A stretch of DNA of 64,000 nucleotides, from the NCBI RefSeq assembly GCF_001039005.1, contig NZ_LDWR01000059.1, forward strand, positions 1-64,000, in the 5' to 3' direction. A program made the translations under genes and the position numbers. Below the pieces are notes generated by a model. That model was not told where the DNA came from, ran no database searches, and saw only the letters and a program-made list of their open reading frames with translations. Positions 8,017 through 14,620 of this stretch are shown piece by piece. The stretch comes from Burkholderia cepacia. Its GTDB lineage: Bacteria > Pseudomonadota > Gammaproteobacteria > Burkholderiales > Burkholderiaceae. Each line of letters begins with the position of its first letter. The first letter of the stretch is position 1.

Positions 8017-8301
8017 ATGAGCATGCACGTCTACCGTGGATTCGAGATTTATCCACTGATTTACCCTCACACGCCGGCACCGAACGGCAGTCCGCACAAC
8101 TACGACGCCGGCTTCGACGCGGCAGTCAAGATTTGCCTTCGCGGTACCACCGACACGCTGACGCAGAGCCAGACTTTCAGATTGCGCGACAACGCGCCAT
8201 TCAACAACGCCGGCGATGCACGCCGTGCGTCGCTGCGCTACGCCGAGAACATCATCGACGACAACCGCGACAAACAGGGCTTCTTTTCCAACGGGCTCTG
8301 A
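8017..8301 (+). CDS. Conserved hypothetical small protein
   Basis: A 94-residue protein with a good CCAGGAG ribosome binding site. It opens with MHVYRGFEIYPLIYPH and contains NYDAGFDAAVKICLRG, then a helical RRASLRYAENIIDDN segment. The look is a small alpha/beta domain with two aromatic-rich strands. I do not recognise a characterised family. It is the first of a run of tiny genes leading to an S21 paralogue. Confidence 0.6.
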   Translation: MSMHVYRGFEIYPLIYPHTPAPNGSPHNYDAGFDAAVKICLRGTTDTLTQSQTFRLRDNAPFNNAGDARRASLRYAENIIDDNRDKQGFFSNGL

Positions 8302-8348
8302 CGCGATTCGTCAACGCAGCGCAATGTGTCGGCAATCTGGAGGACGAA

Positions 8349-8558
8349 ATGATCATCGACGAACTACTCGGTCTGGTCACGCGGCGCGAGGTCACCTGGA
8401 CCGACGCCAACCTGCCCGCCGGAACGGCCGACTCCGCGCAGTGCCATCAACAAGAATTGCAGATGTTCGCGGCGGTACGCGCGCTATCGATCGGAGCCGG
8501 ATATTCGGAGTTCGAGTCCGACGAGATAGCGAGTGCCGTCATGACACGACTCGGCTAA
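8349..8558 (+). CDS. Small hypothetical protein
   Basis: A 69-residue acidic, mostly helical protein (MIIDELLGLVTRREV at the start, FAAVRALSIGAGYSEFESDE later) with an excellent GGAGG ribosome binding site 47 bp after the preceding gene. The function is unknown. Spacing suggests cotranscription with the flanking small genes and the S21 paralogue. Confidence 0.6.
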   Translation: MIIDELLGLVTRREVTWTDANLPAGTADSAQCHQQELQMFAAVRALSIGAGYSEFESDEIASAVMTRLG

Positions 8559-8591
8559 TTTTCCGTCCAAACGCTCTCAACCAGGATCTAC

Positions 8592-8804
8592 ATGACAACA
8601 GTCACACTCAAGGTCAACGAACCGATCGACGTCGCGCTGCGGCGATTCCGACGCAGCATCGAGAAAACCGGGCTGATCCGGGAGTTGCGCAGTCGCACCG
8701 GCTATGAAAAACCCACGACGGAGCGCAAGCGGAAAAAAGCCAGCGCCGTTGCAAGGCAACGCCTGCGGGCAAAGCGTCTGTTGCCGCCTCGCAAAATGTA
8801 CTAG
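8592..8804 (+). CDS. rpsU: 30S ribosomal protein S21 paralogue
   Basis: A 70-residue bS21 protein: VKVNEP-type start (VTLKVNEPIDVALRRFRRS), the KTGLIRELRSR segment and the basic tail KRKKASAVARQRLRAKR. S21 helps 30S subunits bind mRNA and exists in several copies in many Burkholderia. This copy lies in a run of small unknown genes, so I infer an alternate, conditionally used form. Confidence 0.93.
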   Translation: MTTVTLKVNEPIDVALRRFRRSIEKTGLIRELRSRTGYEKPTTERKRKKASAVARQRLRAKRLLPPRKMY

Positions 8805-8813
8805 GAGCGCATC

Positions 8814-9020
8814 GTGTACAACATGCCGGGCGAAGCACCGCCGTTTTTCCCGCTGACGAAATGCGAAGTCGATTTCGATCGACAGAAAGACATGGTGACA
8901 CTGTTGCCGAGCTTCTACGCCTTCGGATGTGAGTACACCAGCCGCGGTTTTCTGATCGGGCGGGACGATGCGTTCAAACTGATTGCCGCGATCGAGAAGG
9001 CGCTCAGCATTCAGGGATGA
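8814..9020 (+). CDS. Small hypothetical protein following S21
   Basis: A 68-residue protein with a GTG start and AGGAG six bases upstream, 9 bp after the S21 stop, so it is almost certainly cotranscribed with it. It includes LTKCEVDFDRQKDMVTLLP and YTSRGFLIGRDDAFKLIAAI, a two-strand and helix pattern. No family is recognised. Its stop overlaps the next possible ATG. Confidence 0.6.
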   Translation: MYNMPGEAPPFFPLTKCEVDFDRQKDMVTLLPSFYAFGCEYTSRGFLIGRDDAFKLIAAIEKALSIQG

Positions 9021-9409
9021 TGCCCACGCCGGCACACTCGCGAGCGTCGACAACCAGAAGATGGACTATGCGCGTCCCGACCAAGTACGTAGATTTGCTC
9101 TGTTTTCTCGTTGTCCTGCAACTCGCCACCGAAAGGAAGACGCGCGAGTGGCTGTCGCCGTTTCAGCTCGTCGAATCGCTGCAAGCATGGCTTATCGTCC
9201 ATCGCGCCAAATGTGAGTGGCGCGATCGTGTCTGGATAGGCCACGCATCCCTTCAGATCGCGAAGTCAGTCCGCCCGGTCGACAACGCTGCATTTTCGGA
9301 ATCATCGCCTGGTGTGGCGAAAGACCCGACGTTCCCGCCGCGAAACCCGCTCGCGGATCGGTTGAGTCTGCGGAGGAAGTGCGTCCGCTACCTTCGCGAG
9401 CAGGTCTGA
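9017..9409 (+). CDS. Hypothetical protein
   Basis: A 130-residue protein if it starts at the ATGATG overlapping the previous stop, or 113 residues from the ATG at 9068, which begins the more protein-like part (MRVPTKYVDLLCFLVVLQLA). The middle (EWLSPFQLVESLQAWLIVHR) is helical. It is the last gene in the plus-strand cluster of small genes. The function is unknown and the true start is uncertain. Confidence 0.5.
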   Translation: MMPTPAHSRASTTRRWTMRVPTKYVDLLCFLVVLQLATERKTREWLSPFQLVESLQAWLIVHRAKCEWRDRVWIGHASLQIAKSVRPVDNAAFSESSPGVAKDPTFPPRNPLADRLSLRRKCVRYLREQV

Positions 9410-9421
9410 TCAGGGCCGCGC

Positions 9422-9688
9422 TCACGAGATCATGTACCGGTTCTGGGCACCGCCCTTGTACAGTTCCCTGGCGAGTCCCAGGATCCGGTCGCGGTTGCGA
9501 TCGAACGCCGCCAGCAATGCGGGCTCGCTGGAATCCAGGTCGGAATTCAGCTTCGCCAGCATCGTATCGTCGACCAGAAAGGTAATCTCGCGAGCATTGT
9601 CGTAACCCCAGAAGCACACGCAGTGCCTGGACATGTCGTAGGTGCGACTGGGATTAGGAAAGTTGAGTGTCGCGTCGCTTTTCCCCAT
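9422..9688 (-). CDS. DUF1488 family protein
   Basis: An 88-residue protein with the DUF1488 pattern: NFPNPSRTYD, then CVCFWGYDNAREITFLVDD and a C-terminal helix with FDRNRDRILGLAREL. The family is widespread in proteobacteria and has no established function known to me. AGGAGG lies at the end of the preceding gene, whose TAG directly abuts this ATG, so the pair is translationally coupled. Confidence 0.8.
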   Translation of the reverse strand: MGKSDATLNFPNPSRTYDMSRHCVCFWGYDNAREITFLVDDTMLAKLNSDLDSSEPALLAAFDRNRDRILGLARELYKGGAQNRYMIS

Positions 9689-9874
9689 CTAATCCTCCTG
9701 GCAGATATAACGCCACTTGCTCGCGTTGACGTTGATGCGCGCGTCATTTTCGCGCCGCTTTTCGGCACGCTCGATATCCGCGCGCTTCAGGGCCAACGCA
9801 CGAGACTTTTGTGCGTCAACGTAGTCGTTGTGCCTGACGGGCGTGGCTGACTTCCGTTCGGTTTGCTTGGGCAT
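9689..9874 (-). CDS. Small charged hypothetical protein
   Basis: A 61-residue, highly charged helical protein (ALALKRADIERAEKRREND in the middle). It ends exactly where the DUF1488 gene begins, and its last codons supply the AGGAGG for that gene. The composition suggests a coiled coil or nucleic-acid binding. The function is unknown. Confidence 0.6.
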   Translation of the reverse strand: MPKQTERKSATPVRHNDYVDAQKSRALALKRADIERAEKRRENDARINVNASKWRYICQED

Positions 9875-10406
9875 GCCGGTTCCCGAAAAATGAATTTCAA
9901 ATGTCAGGACCGTCGCGGCGACTGAATTTCATCGTCCGCCCTGCAGGGAGCACGGACGACTTACCCGCGGGCTTGCCGCCAACGGCCTCTGTTGCGCACT
10001 GAACTACCGGATCGAGCCTCATGGCGAGGCCGGGTTGACGCGCGAAGTTCGCAGCTTCGACGTTCGCACGCGGGATCGTGGGGGGTGAGCTTTCTGCGGA
10101 GCCGTGCGGACTGGGGGGAAACTTAAGGAGTCGAAATAAAACGACCGGTCGCGCACCTCGAACCTCATGAGAATGCGCCCTATATCACGGCCACGCAAGC
10201 GCTATTCGAATCAGCGACATGAGCGGCACGATCCCCCTCGCGCCACACGCGTGTCATCAACCCGGACATGGCGGCCGCCGGCCGACATATTTCACGGCCA
10301 CACGACCCGATGAGGCGCAGTGCGCGCGGCGGCGTATTCGACGCGGCGCGCAACTGTCGTCACTGCTCTGCAGCGCGGGATCGGAACGGCTTCCTCGATC
10401 GCGCCA
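9875..10406. other. Gene-poor stretch
   Basis: About 530 bp with only arginine- and cysteine-rich frames lacking ribosome binding sites. Nothing is recognisable as a gene, repeat or RNA. It may be degraded sequence. Confidence 0.45.
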
Positions 10407-10562
10407 TCAATGCCTGTGGTGCATCCAGCCCATGTGATGTGCATCGAGCCACTGAGCCATCCCTTCGCCCTTGTGGTCGCGCAGGTAACGTGCCGCCAGC
10501 ATCACCGCGATGGCCAATACGACCGCCAGGCCAACCACAAAGCTAATCATTGACTGAGTCAT
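10407..10562 (-). CDS. 51-residue His/Met-rich single-span membrane protein
   Basis: A very short gene supported by a strong AAGGAGG six bases before the ATG at 10562. The product has one hydrophobic helix (MISFVVGLAVVLAIAVMLAA), then RYLRDHKGEGMAQWL and a C-terminal tail DAHHMGWMHHRH rich in His and Met. Such a tail could bind copper, nickel or zinc, or the protein may be a small stress peptide of the inner membrane. No family is recognised. Topology and metal binding are inference. Confidence 0.65.
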   Translation of the reverse strand: MTQSMISFVVGLAVVLAIAVMLAARYLRDHKGEGMAQWLDAHHMGWMHHRH

Positions 10563-11140
10563 GGCAGCCTCCTTACCAGGTCGCGACCATCTTTACATTG
10601 TAGGTGATGCACTCACGGAAACCAGCGCCCGGCCCGGCTTCTGTCCCTCAGGAGAACAATCTGCGGTTCTCTGGCAGGGCGGTCGAGTAGAGGCCGCCTG
10701 CGTCGCTTCGGTTCCGGTCGATTTCCGAGTACGCCAGACAAAAAGGGCCTGCCTTTGGTCGGCTTCTGCTGACCTCCCGTCGGCTGTCTCGCGGCTGACG
10801 CTCAGGATTTGCGTGGCAGCGTGATTGCCTCACCGGTCGGCAGACGCGTCATCGCGGCTCATCACTATGTAGCCCACCTCGTCTCGCCTTGCGAAGCCTG
10901 CGCATGCCACACGTACAATCACGATCGGCTCAACCTGCAGTTCAAGGGGCTCAGCTGAGTCGCGTCGAGTTCCGGATTCGATTCACGTACGATTCGTTTG
11001 ACCACCACCGATCTTCCCGACCCGGTTCGGCATCGGGGAACGCCTCGTAACCACCGGCGTGCCTCGCCAACAGCCTGACTCGGAAACCGGTGGCGCTCCA
11101 ACGTCCGCGCGCATGCGCGGGTTCTTCTGTTCTGCGCTCA
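10563..11140. other. Gene-poor stretch upstream of the TRIC gene
   Basis: Close to 580 bp with no supportable gene on either strand. The promoters of the short membrane protein (minus) and the TRIC-type gene (plus) should lie here. The sequence looks like intergenic or decayed DNA. Confidence 0.4.
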
Positions 11141-11764
11141 ATGAAAACTACGACGAAGCTCGTTCTCGCAGCCGATCTGGCTGGCACGGCGGTGTTCGCT
11201 ATCGAAGGCGCGGTCGCCGCAATGCGCGGCGGCCTCGATCTGCTCGGCGTGATGGTCATCGCGTTCACTGTCGCGCTCGGTGGCGGCGTCGTCCGCGACC
11301 TGTTGATCGGTGCAGCGCCGCCGAACGCAATCCGCGACTGGCGCTATCCCGCGCTGGCGTTCGCGATGGGGCTTGTCACCTTCGCGTTTCACGCGCAAAT
11401 CCTTGGCATTCCCGACTACATTCTCATAGCACTCGACGCGGCCGGGCTCGCGTTGTTTGCGGTCGCCGGCGCGCAGAAGGCGGTCGAATACGGGATCGGT
11501 CCGTTCATCGCGGCGCTGATGGGCGTCGTGACGGGCGTCGGCGGTGGTGTGGTGCGCGACCTTTTGCTCGCGCGTGTGCCGACGGTTCTGGTAAGCGACA
11601 TCTACGCGAGCGCGGCGTTCGTCGGCGGAGCGCTCGTCGTCGCTGGTCGCCGGGCAGGTTTGCCGCCTGTCGTTGCGGCAGTGGGCGCGGGCATCGCTTG
11701 CTTTGCGCTGCGGCTCACCGCCGTACGCTATGGCTGGCATCTGCCGCGCGCGCAGCTCGGATAA
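11141..11764 (+). CDS. TRIC-type cation channel family protein (YadS-like)
   Basis: A 207-residue inner-membrane protein with two homologous three-helix halves, each carrying a GGGVVRDLL motif (near residues 45 and 142), the mark of prokaryotic TRIC/UPF0126 channels. Structural work on relatives shows homotrimeric, monovalent-cation-conducting pores. I chose the ATG at 11141 (MKTTTKLV) over an upstream GTG because membrane homology starts there; its ribosome binding site is weak. The stop lies 23 bp from the left end of the Tn7-like element. Confidence 0.85.
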   Translation: MKTTTKLVLAADLAGTAVFAIEGAVAAMRGGLDLLGVMVIAFTVALGGGVVRDLLIGAAPPNAIRDWRYPALAFAMGLVTFAFHAQILGIPDYILIALDAAGLALFAVAGAQKAVEYGIGPFIAALMGVVTGVGGGVVRDLLLARVPTVLVSDIYASAAFVGGALVVAGRRAGLPPVVAAVGAGIACFALRLTAVRYGWHLPRAQLG

Positions 11765-11787
11765 AGATGACGTATCGCGACTGCGGA

Positions 11788-11810
11788 TGTGGGCTCTCAG
11801 AAAAGGTGTC
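11788..11810 (+). repeat. Left terminal inverted repeat of the Tn7-like element
   Basis: It begins TGTGGGCTCTCAGAAAAG and runs through GTGTC. It pairs with the right end at 21445-21467 (mismatches at positions 4, 6, 10 and 19). It starts 23 bp after the stop codon of the TRIC-type gene. Confidence 0.7.
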
Positions 11811-11924
11811 TTTGGCCCTCTATACAGATCAAGGACTTGGACATCTTTTTTGAGAAAACTGCATGTCTCTCGTCTCAGAAAAGATGTCCTTGGCCACGGA
11901 AATTCTCAGAGAAGTCGTCTTTGG
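11795..11924. repeat. Cluster of four TnsB-site-like repeats at the left end
   Basis: Three direct copies of a TCTCAGAAAAG-RTGTC-YTTGG type repeat start at 11795, 11873 and 11904 (first two match 21 of 23). An inverted copy (GGACATCTTTTTTGAGA) sits at 11838-11854. Dispersed binding-site arrays of this kind characterise the left end of Tn7-like elements and bind the TnsB transposase. Confidence 0.65.
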
Positions 11925-12742
11925 GATTGTCACGGCCTCGCCTGGGCATCTCGACGGACACTTGGCAACAAGCAGCGCCGTGGAAGTGCGCCTCAACACC
12001 CGCGGCAGCGATCTGCTTGCGCTATAAATGTGCAAACAGTGTGCATCGAGCAATCTGCCATGGATCCTGATCTAGCCTACAACTCAACACCGCCCCCGCA
12101 GTTTCGACCAGTTCATGCCTTCGCCGTTACTAGTCACAACTTGCTGGCGGAGCTTCTGCAACTCCAGACGCTGGTCGTCGACTTGCTTACTTAAGTCATC
12201 AATCTTTGCTTTCTGATCGCCAAGGCGATCTGCAAAGGTGGCGATTATTTAAAATCGGCTCTTGATGCGTAGTATGACGCGCACGGCGTACTTGCTTGAC
12301 GCAATGAAGAATCAGGGGCTGTGTGGACAAGCGCAATTAGTTTCACAAGTTAGTTCCGAGGTACTAGCGGCGCTCGCGGCTCTCAGAAAAACCAACCTTC
12401 GCTCGTATCTTCGCAAACAAGTGGCCACAATGACCAAGGACTAGTGAAGTTGAATGAGCGAATGACCACTATACGTATGGCGGTCGTTGCGCAAGCTGAG
12501 CCCGAACGTCGCTTTGTAGTGGCGGATTCAACCGGTCGCCTTATGTCGATGCCGCCGTGGTTCATGCAAGGTGCATCAGGCAGCAGTCCGCCATGAGCGG
12601 TCGCCCGACATAGACGGATTTCTGGCAACATTTGGGTATTCAGAAGAATCGCCCAAATCACGGATCAATCAGGTGGCTGTATCGCGTTGGGCAGACGAGC
12701 AGATGCCATTTTCCTTACGGTGAGGTGACGAAGGATTGGATC
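11925..12742. other. Left interior of the Tn7-like element, no confident gene
   Basis: About 820 AT-richer bases between the end repeats and the HNH gene. Short frames exist at 12262-12444 and around 12460-12590 but lack convincing ribosome binding sites. A further partial end-repeat copy (GGCTCTCAGAAAA) occurs at 12378-12390. The region probably contains debris of earlier insertions and the HNH promoter. Confidence 0.4.
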
Positions 12743-13525
12743 ATGTCGAGGTATAAATTCTCCAGCGCGCAACGATACGCGATATTCTTGGCACATGGCA
12801 TGAAGTGCTATCTGTGCAGGGCCCCACTCGACCTCACCTCAATGGTAGTCGACCATGTTTTGCCCGAGCACCTTCTCGAGAGTCCCTCACTATTTAACGC
12901 TGCTAAGTCGGCGCTTGGCCTCCCCGCTTCGTTCGATCTAAACTCGTTCGAAAATTGGATGCCGGCATGCAGCTCATGCAATGGGAAAAAGGCAGCGCTG
13001 CAATTTGAGCCCTCCCTTCTTATCCAAGTAGAACTGCAAAATCTCGCAGAGAAAGCCGACAAGGCTCGCCGGCTTTGCGACGAGGTCGTTGGCACCAGAC
13101 GGCTGTCTATCGCACTCAACGTGCTGGAGCAAGCACAGGAGAGCGGCTGGAGTTTCGAGGGGTCGACACGAGAGCGATTATTGGCCCTTCTGCGGTTTGC
13201 CTCACAGCGCGAGCTTGTACCTAGGGGACAACCACTTCGTCTGACGCAGTCATTTCAACTAGTGACGACCACGGTAGAAGATGCAATGCGTTGGGGAGCC
13301 ACCCACTGGTCTATCCCCCCTCGTGAGCCCGGGGAGCCAGCACTGGTTGTGCTGGCTCGGGCGGAGCGGGGCGAGTGCGTTGAGTGTGGTTTCATCCAGC
13401 AGGTCTTTCAGCCGATCAATCAGGAAGGTGGCGGTGATCCGATCTGCGGCGTATGCCTATCGAACTTGGACTGGATGGACCCTGTGCCCTTGGGAGACTT
13501 GCCCACTCACGTCACCCAGGCATGA
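12743..13525 (+). CDS. HNH endonuclease domain protein
   Basis: A 260-residue protein with ATG at 12743 and AAGGA nine bases before it. The N-terminal HNH nuclease has C22-x2-C25, the catalytic DH (D37-H38) in VVDHVLPEH, and the second zinc pair plus Asn in NWMPACSSCNGKK. The middle is helical, with a C-terminal zinc-ribbon-like part (CVECGF and CGVC). Base composition is AT-richer than the chromosome. It has no restriction-modification partner. As lone cargo of a transposon it may be a defence nuclease; this is inference. Confidence 0.8.
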   Translation: MSRYKFSSAQRYAIFLAHGMKCYLCRAPLDLTSMVVDHVLPEHLLESPSLFNAAKSALGLPASFDLNSFENWMPACSSCNGKKAALQFEPSLLIQVELQNLAEKADKARRLCDEVVGTRRLSIALNVLEQAQESGWSFEGSTRERLLALLRFASQRELVPRGQPLRLTQSFQLVTTTVEDAMRWGATHWSIPPREPGEPALVVLARAERGECVECGFIQQVFQPINQEGGGDPICGVCLSNLDWMDPVPLGDLPTHVTQA

Positions 13526-13670
13526 GGCGCTGTGGGATCATTTCTTCAAGTCGCAGACACACAGGCATACTGCTCGCGCGCCGTCCCCGCGGCCACCCAA
13601 CAAGGCGTTGCAACTGAAGATGCTGAAAGACGCCGTTCGGACTTTGAGCTGCAGCCTTTGAGCGCCGATT

Positions 13671-14002
13671 TCATGAGCCTCTACCCGCGCGTGATGGTGA
13701 CGGACAAACTGCGCAGCTACGCGGCGGCGAACAACGAACTGGGTCTGAACGTCGAGCATCGGCAGCACAAGGGATTGAACAACCGGGCGGAAAATTCGCA
13801 CCAGCCGACTCGGGTGCGTGAGAAGGTGATGCGGCGGTTCAAATCGGCGCGCCAGCTGCAACGATTTGCCTCGGCCCATGGACAGGTTTCGAACCTGTTC
13901 ATGGGGTGCCGCTACAGTCGCAACGCGCAGGGCAAACGCGAGGCACGTGCCCAGGCCTTCGCGGCCTGGGAAAGGGCTGCATGCGTCCGCATGCCGGCGT
14001 AA
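13671..14002 (+). pseudogene. IS6-family transposase, 3' remnant
   Basis: The frame carries the C-terminal half of an IS6-type DDE transposase: VTDKLRSYAAA (second catalytic Asp), NRAENSHQPTR (catalytic Glu) and RRFKSARQLQRFASAHGQV. The N-terminal helix-turn-helix and first Asp are absent, so it cannot be active. It lies directly after the HNH gene. Confidence 0.75.
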
Positions 14003-14067
14003 GGCGATCGATACCCGCTTCACACGTCCTTGCTTGTCCGGCCGCCGAACAAGTTGACAATACCCGG

Positions 14068-14240
14068 TCAGGAAGCTGATGACGGAGGCTGGTTTATGGG
14101 TGCCGCGCCGGCAGCGACCGCCGAAGGTTTATCAGCCGAGAGCGCGCCGGGCGTGTCTGGGCGAGCTGATCCAGATCGACGGCAGCGACCATCGATGGTT
14201 CGAGGAACGCGCGGCGGCCTGCACGCTGCTGGTGTACGTG
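14068..14240 (+). pseudogene. ISNCY-type transposase fragment
   Basis: A short internal piece in one frame: MTEAGLWVPRRQRPPKVYQP followed by LGELIQIDGSDHRWFEERA and CTLLVYV. This is the segment just before and including the first catalytic Asp of ISNCY-type transposases. Homology stops abruptly near 14240. Both ends are missing. Confidence 0.65.
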
Positions 14241-14620
14241 CGCTCGCACGAGTTCGCGAAGAGCGCGGCGATGCGACAGACTCCCGCTGCACCAAACTAC
14301 ACTCGATTTTGGGGCACCTTTGAGCCTGTCATCTCTACCAGTTTCAGAACGGAATATTTCTTCCATACTTTAAGAGGCCCGTGCTGGGATCTCGGTGCAA
14401 CCACGTTGTTCGTTCCTCTTCGGAAAAGGGCAAATGAAAAAAAACGGCGCCCAACAAACTTCTGCTGAACTGTTTTACCCGCTGCGTTCGTAATGCATTC
14501 CTTCTCATATCGACCGTGCTCGCCCCGAAATGGGCTATCGCGACAAAACCCATTGTCTCAGGCGCGGCAGCAACTCCGAACGGTTCCCACAAGCATCCAC
14601 CTTAATCAGGAAATACGATC
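14241..14620. other. AT-rich leader region of the peroxidase/glycyl radical gene
   Basis: About 380 bp after the ISNCY remnant, AT-rich for this genome and without a supportable gene. It should contain the promoter of the gene starting at 14621. I found no convincing FNR box. Confidence 0.4.

Noticed and set aside
10219..10437. A 72-codon plus-strand frame rich in Cys and His
   Set aside because: No ribosome binding site; it overlaps the well-supported short membrane protein gene on the other strand by a little and has no domain.
11863..12027. A 54-codon ORF (MSLVSEKMSLATEIL...) at the left end of the transposon
   Set aside because: It overlaps two of the end repeats, whose sequence creates the apparent protein pattern, and no ribosome binding site is present.
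12262..12444. A 60-codon ORF inside the transposon
   Set aside because: Starts at a TTG/ATG pair without a ribosome binding site, and no family is recognised; kept only as a remark in the interior region.
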